Below are positions 8,680 through 16,564 of a stretch of 37,623 nucleotides of DNA, piece by piece; position 1 is the stretch's first letter, and every line of letters starts with the position of its first letter. The notes below the pieces were generated by a model. The model was not told where the DNA came from and made no database searches. It saw only the letters and a program-made list of their open reading frames with translations. The position numbers and the translations under genes are program-made. The DNA is from a virus, in the IMG/VR virus record IMGVR_UViG_3300032006_001361, positions 1-37,623 of that record. One strand, given 5' to 3'.

Positions 8680-9122
8680 CAGTTCTTCCTGCCTTTTTCT
8701 TTTGTCGCATGTCCAGACTCTACCATGATTTCTGACACGTCTTTGCCATCTATGAAGATGTGTCCCAGAACCCTTCCGAAAGTAAACACGTCCTTAAGCT
8801 CTGCGTCTTCATCAGCGGGTATGTGGAGGACAGCTTTTGTGTATTCCAGTTTTCCAGTGGCTTCGTTTTTCTCTTCTAATAAAATTTCTCTTAAATGATT
8901 TCTAGCCGCGATTCCTTTTTTCTTTTCGTCTTTATCTCTAGTTCTAATTTCTGAACACCAGCAATCTTTTAATCTAACTGTTAGGGTTCTGTGTACGTCT
9001 ACTATAAGAGTGTCTCCATCGTACACTCTTTTTACTTCTACTTCTGTGGTCCAGCCATTAGGAGGTTGCTTCATTTTTCTTAAATGCTTGGGTGGCCCAT
9101 TGTGAATTATTCTAGTTGCCAT
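8679..9122 (-). CDS. Staphylococcal-nuclease-like (thermonuclease) domain protein
   Basis: The 147-residue protein has the SNase OB-fold landmarks: VKRVYDGDTLIVDV near residues 30-43, TVRLKDCWCSEIRTRD at about 48-63, and FGRVLGHIFIDGKDVSEIMV near 114-133. The DGDT aspartate and the two arginines usual in the active site are present. It has no signal peptide, unlike many secreted SNases, so it probably acts in the cytoplasm. It could degrade host nucleic acid to feed the adjacent nucleotide-salvage genes; that role is inferred. Confidence 0.8.
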   Translation of the reverse strand: MATRIIHNGPPKHLRKMKQPPNGWTTEVEVKRVYDGDTLIVDVHRTLTVRLKDCWCSEIRTRDKDEKKKGIAARNHLREILLEEKNEATGKLEYTKAVLHIPADEDAELKDVFTFGRVLGHIFIDGKDVSEIMVESGHATKEKGRKN

Positions 9123-9428
9123 TTAAAAATCAAAGAAGGCAATACATTGCTCTCCGTCTTCTGTAAACCGCATGCTGCTTGATTTATTCATAAACTTAAG
9201 TAGCTCATCGGGTTTTAGTCCAAAGACAATATGCTCATCGTCTGTGTATCTTTTTTCAAAACTTGTTACTTGTAATGGTCCAGCTTTTGGATGGAAAGCA
9301 GTTGCCCTGACTGTCCTTGGTTCTGTTACAGAGTCTATGTAGTGCTCCCAATCAATAGAGACTGTTACTTCGTTATTGAATTTTATTTCAAAGTCGTGGT
9401 CGACAGAGTATTGAAATATTGGAAACAT
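9123..9428 (-). CDS. Unknown protein
   Basis: This 101-residue soluble protein looks beta-rich with alternating hydrophobic stretches (FEIKFNNEVTVSIDWEHYID). It sits 4 bases downstream of the dCMP deaminase gene and directly before the nuclease gene. No family is recognised. Confidence 0.65.
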   Translation of the reverse strand: MFPIFQYSVDHDFEIKFNNEVTVSIDWEHYIDSVTEPRTVRATAFHPKAGPLQVTSFEKRYTDDEHIVFGLKPDELLKFMNKSSSMRFTEDGEQCIAFFDF

Positions 9429-9432
9429 ACTG

Positions 9433-9897
9433 CTAGTAGTATAAGCCTTTCCAAGCTTTTGATGTATTTAGATACGTGATTTCTAATCCATTATCTATAA
9501 GATGTTCATAGACAATGTTGTCTTCTTCTGTTTCTCCGTGAGCCTTAGACCCTTTCGGAACATACCACTCGTGAACACCGCTTTGCCACAACAGCTTTGC
9601 ACAATTAGCACAGGGTAAATGTGTAATGTAAGCCTTGTAGTAATCAATCTGCTTGACAACTAGATTGCTTATCGCATTAGCTTCTGCGTGTACAATAAAT
9701 GGATATTTGTCAGGTCTGGTTGTGGGAAGTCCTTCTTCTTTAACATTAGAACAGAAGCCGTTATACCCAACTCCAACAACCACATTAGGACTACCTACTA
9801 TAACGCAACCAACTTTAGTTTGAGAGTCATGACTTCTTATGGAGGCGTAGTGAGCCATTCCCATGAAGTACTCATCCCATGACGGCCTCTTTGTCAT
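9433..9897 (-). CDS. dcd: dCMP deaminase
   Basis: This zinc enzyme converts dCMP to dUMP for thymidylate synthesis. The zinc ligands and catalytic Glu are visible as HAE at residues 70-72 and PCANC at 95-99. The substrate-binding pattern near residues 40-60 (VVVGVGYNGFCSNV) matches T4-type and eukaryotic dCMP deaminases. The 154-residue length is usual for the family. The pathway continues with the dUTPase in this window. The symbol dcd is used in the phage sense (dCMP deaminase). Confidence 0.93.
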   Translation of the reverse strand: MTKRPSWDEYFMGMAHYASIRSHDSQTKVGCVIVGSPNVVVGVGYNGFCSNVKEEGLPTTRPDKYPFIVHAEANAISNLVVKQIDYYKAYITHLPCANCAKLLWQSGVHEWYVPKGSKAHGETEEDNIVYEHLIDNGLEITYLNTSKAWKGLYY

Positions 9898-9982
9898 TGC
9901 TTCTCTTATTCTTTCGGCTACGATTTTCTCTTTTCAATCGCTTTTTATCGCGCTTGCTTTTCTTTCTTACAGTTTTTCCCAT
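9872..9982 (-). CDS. Tiny very basic peptide (36 aa)
   Basis: An ATG one base after the previous stop opens a 36-codon frame that starts MGKTVRKKSKRDKKR and is nearly half Lys/Arg. It ends inside the dCMP deaminase gene with a 26-base overlap in another frame. It fills an otherwise unexplained 86-base gap and resembles the other short basic protein at 27804-27986. There is no strong ribosome-binding site, so this call is tentative. Confidence 0.4.
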   Translation of the reverse strand: MGKTVRKKSKRDKKRLKRENRSRKNKRSNDKEAVMG

Positions 9983-9983
9983 T

Positions 9984-10325
9984 TTACTTTTTTAGTATGT
10001 GCTTGGCTACAATACTGCCTTTCTGTTTTGACTTAAGGTTTTTAGGAATAAGACAGAGGTCGTATTCCTGTTTAAGCTGTGAAGCTTCGGAGACTATATC
10101 ATAGTCCCCCCGAAAGCCAAGACACTTTGCAGCCGCTGCAAAATGGGAATCGTCCACATTTTTGCACACTTCTGCGATGGAGTCAAGGTTTGAAATGGTG
10201 ACCCCTGACTCATCGTGCAGGCTTTTAAATAGCTCTGCACAAGACAGTGTCTTCTTTCGGCTTTCAGGTGGAACTAGATAATTAACTATCCTTGTTAGGG
10301 GTTCTCCCCAATTTCCTAAAGACAT
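9984..10325 (-). CDS. Unknown protein
   Basis: This 113-residue, mostly helical protein has a basic C-terminus (KNLKSKQKGSIVAKHILKK). I recognise no motif. It lies between the holin-like gene and the nucleotide-metabolism block. Confidence 0.65.
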   Translation of the reverse strand: MSLGNWGEPLTRIVNYLVPPESRKKTLSCAELFKSLHDESGVTISNLDSIAEVCKNVDDSHFAAAAKCLGFRGDYDIVSEASQLKQEYDLCLIPKNLKSKQKGSIVAKHILKK

Positions 10326-10334
10326 TTTTTTCCT

Positions 10335-10508
10335 TTAAGAGCTTCTTAGACTGTCACCAACAATCCAAGCACCGCCGATAAGGACGATGTTGTGAACCTG
10401 CTCTGGGTTAAGGTCTAGACCGAAGATGTTTGTGGTGGTGACAACAACGCCACCAACAGCAACCCAAAACCTTCTAGACTTCAGTAGTAGTGCGAGCTTG
10501 TCAGACAT
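10335..10508 (-). CDS. Small two-helix membrane protein, holin-like
   Basis: This 57-residue frame has a strong ribosome-binding site (GAGGAG, 5 bases before ATG). A short basic N-terminus (KSRRF) is followed by a hydrophobic helix (WVAVGGVVVTTTNIFG) and a second one (NIVLIGGAWIVGDS), separated by the turn LDLNPEQV. Size, topology and charge fit small phage holin-like proteins, which permeabilise the inner membrane at lysis. It lies among membrane and exported proteins. Function is inferred from topology only. Confidence 0.7.
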   Translation of the reverse strand: MSDKLALLLKSRRFWVAVGGVVVTTTNIFGLDLNPEQVHNIVLIGGAWIVGDSLRSS

Positions 10509-10544
10509 TTCTTCTCCTCAGTAAAAGGTGATACGAAATCCGTT

Positions 10545-10874
10545 TCATCTAAAATCATCCATGGTGTACCTATTCTCCATATTTTTATTTCTCATTCTGC
10601 AATCGGGACACATAGGTACTTTTTGCCCGTGCATATTGAGTTGGTGCTGAATTCTAAGAACCTGTTGCACCATAACGGTATCTCTATATACAGCTTGCTT
10701 ATTTACGTTCTGTAGAGCAGCGGCTATTGCTGCGACTTCATGTCCAACAGCAGAGACCGGTTTTTGACGTGGTGCTGCTTCTTTGTTTTTTGATTCAAAA
10801 TAATACAAAGACAGCCCAACATTCGCAGCCGTACAAGCAAGAAAAAGAAGCAGGAGATTAGTTGTAGTTTTCAT
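10545..10874 (-). CDS. Membrane-anchored small protein with CPDC motif
   Basis: The 109-residue protein starts with an uncleaved-looking hydrophobic helix (TNLLLLFLACTAANVGLSLYY), followed by a linker and a helical domain (residues 45-85). It ends with MCPDCRMRN, a single CxxC. The topology is that of an inner-membrane protein with an outside domain, as in spanins, but there is no proof. Its start overlaps the stop of the exported protease gene (ATGA), linking the two. Confidence 0.6.
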   Translation of the reverse strand: MKTTTNLLLLFLACTAANVGLSLYYFESKNKEAAPRQKPVSAVGHEVAAIAAALQNVNKQAVYRDTVMVQQVLRIQHQLNMHGQKVPMCPDCRMRNKNMENRYTMDDFR

Positions 10875-11845
10875 CGTAGTGGCTTCTTTGTGTCTGGGAG
10901 TCTGTTGTTATTCGACTCTCTGGTTACAGGAAGAACGGGAAATCTCAAACCGTCCTTTGTGGGTATGCTCTTCTCATTTTTTGGGTTGCGCGTTGGCGAG
11001 CTTCCCTCTGGGTTTAGAGAAGTGACCGCCTGTAGGGAGGGAACTTTTACATCTGTGTCAATAGCCCACAGAACCCCCTCTTTCTTGGCGTACTCCCTCA
11101 TTCTTCTAACTGGAACAATTAGGTTGAAGGTTTCACCAGCACCTCTAACAAGCATGCCCATGTACTGACCAGCCTTTTCTCCAGACCTTTCACTTAGAAA
11201 TACTCCACCGCCACTGGAACCCGGAAATGCGGTAACGGTTGTTTGGTCAAACACAACTCCATCGCCATTACCCAAATCAAGAACTCTACCAACTTGAGAG
11301 CAAATCCCTCGCGTCATCGAGTTACTGCCTACTTGTCCTAGTAAGGAGCCTACATGATATAACTCAGTACCAATAGCCACTGGCTTGCCTTCGTTCTTAT
11401 AGAAAGTAACAGTCTTATCGATAAAGCCTTTCTTTCTAACCATCAAGAGAGCCAAGTCTTCTCCGTTTTCAGCATCGGAGTACTTAATGACCTTGGCTTC
11501 CATCTTGATTTCTCCAACACGGCGTCCATCCTCAACCAATTCTTTAACAATCTGAGCATCTTTAAACTCAACGACTGTCTGTGGTTTGCCATTCTTGATT
11601 TCTACCCTGACAGACCTTAGCCCGTCTACTACGTGTGCAGCGGTCCATACAAAGTTAACCTTCTGCTTAACGTTGGGCGCCACTTCAACCTCTCGCGTAA
11701 CAATAACGCCAGAGCCTTCACCGAACCCAGATTTAACCGTAACTGAAACATCTTGTAGATGCTGATACAGTTGGTTGTCCTGAGCGAGGACGCTGGTAGC
11801 AAACACAAAAATAGATAGCAATGCTGTCCCAAAAACCTTCTTCAT
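10871..11845 (-). CDS. Exported trypsin-like serine protease
   Basis: A Sec signal peptide spans residues 1-21 (KKVFGTALLSIFVFATSVLA, ending before QDN). The trypsin fold follows with a complete triad: His71 in TAAHVV, Asp130 in NGEDLALL and Ser211 in FPGSSGGGVF. The 324-residue length leaves a roughly 60-residue Pro/Asn/Arg-rich tail without a PDZ domain, unlike DegP. It would act outside the cytoplasm. Exported proteases are unusual for phages; it may process an envelope or secreted target during lysis, or shield the infected cell. It is followed by a membrane-anchored small protein. Confidence 0.85.
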   Translation of the reverse strand: MKKVFGTALLSIFVFATSVLAQDNQLYQHLQDVSVTVKSGFGEGSGVIVTREVEVAPNVKQKVNFVWTAAHVVDGLRSVRVEIKNGKPQTVVEFKDAQIVKELVEDGRRVGEIKMEAKVIKYSDAENGEDLALLMVRKKGFIDKTVTFYKNEGKPVAIGTELYHVGSLLGQVGSNSMTRGICSQVGRVLDLGNGDGVVFDQTTVTAFPGSSGGGVFLSERSGEKAGQYMGMLVRGAGETFNLIVPVRRMREYAKKEGVLWAIDTDVKVPSLQAVTSLNPEGSSPTRNPKNEKSIPTKDGLRFPVLPVTRESNNNRLPDTKKPLR

Positions 11846-11884
11846 CGGAATCCTTCCTTTGTATCTTTTAATTAAGAACGGGTT

Positions 11885-11907
11885 GAAGTTACTTAGTCAA
11901 TAACTTC
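11885..11907 (-). other. Hairpin over the stop codon
   Basis: GAAGTTA and TAACTTC form a perfect 7-bp stem around a 9-base loop containing the TAA stop of the upstream gene. No U-run follows, so this is not a clear terminator; it could protect the 3' end of the message. The loop also begins TTGACT, but no convincing -10 box follows at 16-18 bases. Confidence 0.35.
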
Positions 11908-12681
11908 ACCACCCTGCATACGTCTTTCCAACTCTCTCTGTGGAGTATTCTTCTCATTCTCAGCAACGCCGGGAGCAACCGGAACGTTAGTCGTTGAGAT
12001 TGGACGAAGTTCGTCTTCGGTAAATTCGCCACCTAGAGCAGGATGCTTAATCCATTCGATTGTTGGAATATGTCCAACATCATAAGTTTCAAAGTGATTC
12101 TTTGTCAAGAAGAATGGAGTGCTGTCGTCAAAAACCTTTTCGGCTTCAATAACAGGCACGTTGAATAGCTCTACACACATCAGGCGATAGCCTTCTCGGA
12201 AAAGCTTCTTCATTTCCTTGCCAGTGGCTTCTGACCAGTCATTTGCCCAAGTGTTTTCTGTTAGTTGGGAAATGTTGCTCATGGCCTGTAGGCAAAGCTC
12301 AATCCATCTACGACAGTAATCATTCTTTACATCGAAGTATCGAACGGGATAAATCTTGAAAGCTCTACGCTCGTGCGTAATGTGATGGGCTTCAAGTCTC
12401 TCCATGTTATCACGTTTGGTGTTTGTATCAATTAGGTTGCACAAACGAACAAACATATTGTGATGATGCTTTACAGCGCCTAGCGTCGGGGGACCGGGAA
12501 CGAAGCAATCAGTGCGAACACTGAAAGCCTGAACATGCTCACCAACTTTTTCAAAAAGTCTGGCCATAGCTAGGTTGTGGGTTTCCTTGTTGTCGCCAAC
12601 ATTGGGAATCGCCCACTTCACGCCTTGGAACATATAGGGGAGAATGGCGTCGTGAACTGGAATTACTAGATTATCAGACAT
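11893..12681 (-). CDS. Unknown, probably abundant protein
   Basis: This 262-residue cytoplasmic protein has no recognised domain. It carries His-rich helices (VKHHHNMFVRLCNLID, HHITHERRAFKIY) and an acidic, proline-containing C-terminus. All 14 or so Ile codons are ATT or ATC, with no ATA. The same is true of the probable virion protein at 15804, whereas many other genes here use ATA freely. That bias suggests high expression. It has a good ribosome-binding site (AAGGAGG upstream). Its place in the late-type block supports a structural or assembly role, but this is inference. Confidence 0.75.
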   Translation of the reverse strand: MSDNLVIPVHDAILPYMFQGVKWAIPNVGDNKETHNLAMARLFEKVGEHVQAFSVRTDCFVPGPPTLGAVKHHHNMFVRLCNLIDTNTKRDNMERLEAHHITHERRAFKIYPVRYFDVKNDYCRRWIELCLQAMSNISQLTENTWANDWSEATGKEMKKLFREGYRLMCVELFNVPVIEAEKVFDDSTPFFLTKNHFETYDVGHIPTIEWIKHPALGGEFTEDELRPISTTNVPVAPGVAENEKNTPQRELERRMQGGEVID

Positions 12682-12703
12682 GTTTAATACCCTCCTTATG
12701 GGA

Positions 12704-14737
12704 TTACTCGACGTTAAATTTTTCTTTCAATCTCTGTCTAAGTAGCGTGTTAATTTGATTAACAGTCATGGTTTGGTCATCACTATATTCGTTGACTAAT
12801 TCTCCGATTACAGTCATGATTTGCTCAGCACTAACTTTCTTTCTAGTAGCGAAAGGAATATTAATGAACTGAGGCGGAAGACCATGTGCAGCTACTGGCT
12901 GTTGATAGTATGGCGCAGAAACTGGAAGACCGTAGGGAACAAAGCCCGGATTAAGACCGCTGTCCCCTTCTACTTGATGCTTCAAGTTTTCATCTATCTC
13001 GTAGGTAGTTTGAGGATTTGGAAGTTCGTCTGGCGTCATAACAAACCCGCCATCGGGATGCTCATATTTGTGATAGTGTTCATGAACATGCTTATGTTCC
13101 TTGGATTCACAGTCACAGTCACAGTCACCATCACTATTATACCCCAATCCCTCTGTCTCGTTGCCGAAATTTCCTTCATTTTCTTCTTCTTCTTCTTCTT
13201 CTTTTCTTCGGCGTCTTCTTCCAATTCTTCCTAGCACAAGAGGCACTCCATATTTAAGCGCCAACGCACCAAGGCTCATGCCACCCAGAGTTAGACTAAC
13301 GTTTTCTACGGTATTACCGTTTCCACCAGTCATGTCATCAAGGTAGTGTCCTGAGCCTTCGAGTAGTTTGTCCTTATTGCCAATTAGAACAAGAAGATTT
13401 TCTATCCTAGAAGAGAGCGAACTCTTTTCGCCTTCGACTCTTCCTAGAAGGTCTTTCAATCCGTTGATTTCGTTTTGAGAGCTTGACAGGTTCCCAGATA
13501 CTCCAGATAGTTCAGCCTGTAGGCTTTGATGCAGAGCTTCTAAATTTGTTAGCTTCTCTTTAAGCTCTGCAATCTTATCAAGATATTCTTGACGTTCCTT
13601 ATCGAAGTCTGGACCCGGCTCTACAGGACCACCGGGGTCTGGCCTTCCCGGCCAGCTATTAAACCCGCCCCCGCCATCTGGGGGGTTGTCTGGACCGCCT
13701 CCGGGCGGCTGTGGGTTTGGTGGTGGTGGACATGGATTATTGAATGGACACCAAGGGAAAAGACCTTCTCCGTTGTATAGTTCTTTAACCTTTATACCTT
13801 TAAAGAAATCTAAGCTCTTGGCCGTTCTGCCATCTTCAAGCGTTAGGATGGGACAATATATGAATTCGCCATTGCTGGTTTTTCTTAGACCGCCCTCTTC
13901 TGGAATTATGATGTGTTCACCAATCGCTTGTTTGCAGTGAGGACAAGCCTTTTTCATTCGCTCTGGTTGAGGCTTAGAAATTTTTTCTTTTGGATGGTCA
14001 TGGCCCTCGTGGACAACTCTGTAAGAAGTTTCGATTGGATGTCCATGACCGTTGCCTTCAATAATTTCATAGATTTGTTTAAGAGATAGGCCAGCACCGT
14101 AGTCGTTTGGACCATCGTCTGTCCAAGCGCCATCTCCAACTCGCCAAGCAAGTAAAACACCTATGCGGGTTTGAAGCTCTCCCTTTTCGTCTTTAATCAG
14201 TACCAGAACACCACTTCCAGATTGACCACCTATTGGGGCGGCGTTAAAGCTTACGACAGCGCCAGTGTTTCTTATAATTCTACCGTACCAAGCCATGGCC
14301 CACTGTCCGCTCGGACAGCCGCCAGCCATAATATAATCATTTGGCTTAATTTCTGTACCCTTTGGAGCAAGGGGAATAATTCTAGGTGGATATCTACCAA
14401 AATATTTCTTTTTTACAGAAATTATAGCTAGGTCAAGAGCAGTACCGTCTTTGTATGCAACATACTCAGTCTTAAACGGCAGTCGGGCAGACTTGTAGCC
14501 ACTCTGAAAAAATTCTACGTGGCCTTTTCTGGCGCGTTCTATAACGTGACCGTTGGTTAGAATAAAATATTTATCTTTATCTTCTCCAAATACCGTACCG
14601 CTTCCTCTAGCTCCACTGGTGCTGATTCTACAAACAGCTTCAAGGGCTTGGTCCATCGTTAGGGGTTTTGCTTCCGCGATGTTGGAAAGCAACACACCCA
14701 ATCCAAAAATGATTGAGAATATTAGCTTATTCATCAT
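12704..14737 (-). CDS. Membrane-anchored trypsin-like protease with coiled coil and metal-binding-like tail
   Basis: This 677-residue multidomain protein begins with a signal peptide (1-23) and a trypsin-like domain (about 25-230) with His64 in TNGHVI, Asp102 in TALDLAI and Ser173 in GGQSGSGV. A Cys-containing linker (CPHC near 265) and a Pro/Gly-rich hinge follow, then a coiled coil (about 380-455) and one membrane helix (about 483-505). A stop-transfer cluster GRRRRRK, a Glu run and a Cys/His-rich stretch (DCDCDCESKEHKHVHEHYHK) come next. The protease should face the periplasm or exterior and the tail the cytoplasm. No known phage protein with this layout comes to mind. Confidence 0.85.
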   Translation of the reverse strand: MMNKLIFSIIFGLGVLLSNIAEAKPLTMDQALEAVCRISTSGARGSGTVFGEDKDKYFILTNGHVIERARKGHVEFFQSGYKSARLPFKTEYVAYKDGTALDLAIISVKKKYFGRYPPRIIPLAPKGTEIKPNDYIMAGGCPSGQWAMAWYGRIIRNTGAVVSFNAAPIGGQSGSGVLVLIKDEKGELQTRIGVLLAWRVGDGAWTDDGPNDYGAGLSLKQIYEIIEGNGHGHPIETSYRVVHEGHDHPKEKISKPQPERMKKACPHCKQAIGEHIIIPEEGGLRKTSNGEFIYCPILTLEDGRTAKSLDFFKGIKVKELYNGEGLFPWCPFNNPCPPPPNPQPPGGGPDNPPDGGGGFNSWPGRPDPGGPVEPGPDFDKERQEYLDKIAELKEKLTNLEALHQSLQAELSGVSGNLSSSQNEINGLKDLLGRVEGEKSSLSSRIENLLVLIGNKDKLLEGSGHYLDDMTGGNGNTVENVSLTLGGMSLGALALKYGVPLVLGRIGRRRRRKEEEEEEENEGNFGNETEGLGYNSDGDCDCDCESKEHKHVHEHYHKYEHPDGGFVMTPDELPNPQTTYEIDENLKHQVEGDSGLNPGFVPYGLPVSAPYYQQPVAAHGLPPQFINIPFATRKKVSAEQIMTVIGELVNEYSDDQTMTVNQINTLLRQRLKEKFNVE

Positions 14738-14740
14738 AGC

Positions 14741-15397
14741 TTACCAATCTTTTTTGAGTGTGAACTGATACTTAAACAAAGGAGAGCGAGCCAAATCGGC
14801 TGGCGTTGTGGCCGCATCTGCCAAAAAGGGACATGGGTCTAAGTAATTAATTCGGTAAGCATAGGTTACGGCTGTGCTACACACAAAAACCTCGTTGGGT
14901 TCATCATCTTTGATATTTTGTGGTGCGAGCCTGCAAAAAGGAAGATAGTGTTTTCCAAGCTTTACAAAGTTCTTCCAGCCATAAGGAAGACCAGTAAGCT
15001 TTAACATCGTATCCGTAACGTTTTTCGCAACTCCCGCATCAAATTTATATTCGAGTTGCTTATTTTCGTACTCAACTTTTACGGAACGATTCTCATTGTT
15101 TTGAGGCCAAGATGAAAATTGATTAGATGATATGAGATTTAGTGGCCTAAAAACATCTATGTTATCTGGATGGGTGGCTACTTGTGTTTTAAGAGACACC
15201 GACCTACCTCCGCGAAATTCCCTAAACTCTACGCATTCAATGTTATCCCCATCCCAGTGGGCCATAGCCGCGTGACTATGAACTCCACTCCCATATCTTT
15301 TTATTAGCCAACTTATCAGCCCCCTACCACGAAACAGTAAAACATCAGCTTCTTGAACATGGTTGATTGCTTCGTGGTAGGGCACTAGATTAATCAT
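14741..15397 (-). CDS. Permuted NlpC/P60 (YiiX-like) papain-fold hydrolase
   Basis: The 218-residue protein starts like YiiX/LRAT-type permuted papain-fold enzymes: EADVLLFRGRGLISWLIKRY, then SGVHSHAAM with the catalytic His near 42. FVCSTAVTYAY later places the nucleophile Cys at about 173. In this family the His precedes the Cys, unlike classical NlpC/P60. Members cleave peptide or acyl bonds, often in cell-wall peptides. No signal peptide is seen. Beside a membrane protein and two exported proteases, a role in lysis or wall entry is plausible. The ATG overlaps the previous stop by one base. Confidence 0.75.
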   Translation of the reverse strand: MINLVPYHEAINHVQEADVLLFRGRGLISWLIKRYGSGVHSHAAMAHWDGDNIECVEFREFRGGRSVSLKTQVATHPDNIDVFRPLNLISSNQFSSWPQNNENRSVKVEYENKQLEYKFDAGVAKNVTDTMLKLTGLPYGWKNFVKLGKHYLPFCRLAPQNIKDDEPNEVFVCSTAVTYAYRINYLDPCPFLADAATTPADLARSPLFKYQFTLKKDW

Positions 15398-15717
15398 TAC
15401 TTTGGCTCTTCTAATTTTTTGTCAATCCTGTCTAATATATCCGCTATTCTTCTTTGGTCACTGACCAATTTTGTCATCACCTGCTGCATATCCTTCTGAA
15501 TCTCTGCCCAGCTTCTGGGAACATAAACTAATGGAGTTCCATCTACATCACATTTTGACATGACTTCATGCATATCTTTCAACCAATCTCTTTCTTCGTC
15601 CACTAGGACTGACTGTTTTGGAATTGATTTAGTGACAAGAATTTCAATAATCTTTCCGAGTCCTACAACCACCACAACAATAGCCGCTAAGGCTGGAACG
15701 GAAAAAATGGATTCCAT
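15397..15717 (-). CDS. Single-pass membrane protein with coiled-coil domain
   Basis: An N-terminal membrane helix (about residues 7-28, PALAAIVVVVVGLGKIIEIL) precedes a cytoplasmic or periplasmic part with a short folded stretch (CDVDGTPLVYVPRSW). A helical tail suited to coiled-coil pairing follows (VSDQRRIADILDRIDKKLEE). It lies immediately before the papain-fold hydrolase gene, in an arrangement like holin/lysin pairs, but the single helix and coiled coil also fit other membrane scaffolds. Confidence 0.65.
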   Translation of the reverse strand: MESIFSVPALAAIVVVVVGLGKIIEILVTKSIPKQSVLVDEERDWLKDMHEVMSKCDVDGTPLVYVPRSWAEIQKDMQQVMTKLVSDQRRIADILDRIDKKLEEPK

Positions 15718-15734
15718 GATAGGCTTTCTCTTGA

Positions 15735-15776
15735 AAGAAAGAAAAGAGGGGGCCGGTCTAAGCGGCCAGCCCCCTC
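15735..15776 (-). terminator. Rho-independent terminator after the virion protein gene
   Basis: On the minus strand an 11-bp stem (GAGGGGGCTGG pairing with CCGGCCCCCTC, one G-U) closes a 9-base loop and is followed by TTTTCTTTCTTTC. It lies just after the gene at 15804-16469 and before the membrane-protein gene. With the promoter at 16535-16564 it defines a one-gene transcription unit. Confidence 0.88.
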
Positions 15777-15803
15777 CTTGGACATGCTAGACTGCTAATA
15801 AAA

Positions 15804-16469
15804 TTAGCCGTTCTTTGCCGGGTAGTCTGCCTGAGTAGGCGTCTTGCCCGTTTCGAGGTAAACCAGTTCACCGGGAATGGCTAGGGTCGGGTATTCTGCT
15901 AGAGCAGAAAGCGCTCCCCCACCAGAAGAGTCTCGGTAAACTTCGTTGGCGGCAGAGGGATATGTGGACCAGTTGCCACGCTCCCCAGAAATGCCAACTG
16001 GGTTCCAGTATCTAGCGCGGATGGCGGTAGCAGTTGCTGCGCCATGCTGTCTAAACGTAGTGTTGAGAGCCTTGCGTGTGCCATCGTCGGATGACTGGAA
16101 GTAGATGGCTGTGTTACTTACATTGTTAATGTAGTTTGCCCAGCCTCTAATAATCCAGCCATTACCATTCTCGATGGTATGACCAGCAACACCGGGGTCA
16201 AATGCGATGGTTCCACTGCCCTTGGCAGTCTGAACACCTGTTACACCAACTGGAGTCGCTTGAGTTCCGCCGTTGATGGCAACAACTCTTGAGCGCTTAA
16301 CAGCACCGTCGTTAGCGTTGTCACGAAGATTAAAAGTCTTCGTAATGGGACTGCCAGTAGTGACTGTGCTGGCATCAGTGATGCCAATCGCGGTTCCACC
16401 TTCTTTTTGCACTGGAGCAGTGTCTGTGTTGTCTGTGGTGGAAACAAGGTCTGCTTTTGGATGTGCCAT
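15804..16469 (-). CDS. Probable virion or decoration protein
   Basis: This 221-residue protein is Gly/Ala/Thr-rich and lacks Cys. It reads as a beta-rich protein (GTIAFDPGVAGHTIENGNGW, later NVSNTAIYFQSSDDG), as in phage surface proteins. It has its own candidate promoter at 16535-16564, a ribosome-binding site (GAAAGGTG) and a strong terminator. None of its 13 Ile codons is ATA, a bias shared with other probably abundant proteins here. These facts suggest high, monocistronic expression. No family is recognised; a head or tail surface protein is the best guess. Confidence 0.7.
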   Translation of the reverse strand: MAHPKADLVSTTDNTDTAPVQKEGGTAIGITDASTVTTGSPITKTFNLRDNANDGAVKRSRVVAINGGTQATPVGVTGVQTAKGSGTIAFDPGVAGHTIENGNGWIIRGWANYINNVSNTAIYFQSSDDGTRKALNTTFRQHGAATATAIRARYWNPVGISGERGNWSTYPSAANEVYRDSSGGGALSALAEYPTLAIPGELVYLETGKTPTQADYPAKNG

Positions 16470-16534
16470 GATAAAACACCTTTCATAGGGCGTTTTACTT
16501 GTCCTTTTTTTCCTATAATATAGAATCCGGTCCT

Positions 16535-16564
16535 AGTATATTATACACCAATTGCACTAGTCAA
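16535..16564 (-). promoter_or_regulatory. Candidate promoter overlapping the sigma-factor stop codon
   Basis: On the minus strand TTGACT (16564-16559) is followed after 18 bases by TATACT (16540-16535); an overlapping TATAAT (16545-16540) is also present. The -35 box includes the TAG stop of the sigma gene. The promoter points at the probable virion protein, which ends at a strong terminator. It resembles host sigma70 promoters; the specificity of the phage sigma factor is unknown. Confidence 0.6.

Noticed and set aside
13156-13212. CTT triplet repeat and CAGTCA-type tandem short repeats as regulatory repeats
   Set aside because: They encode the Glu run and the Asp-Cys repeats of the protease tail and need no other explanation.
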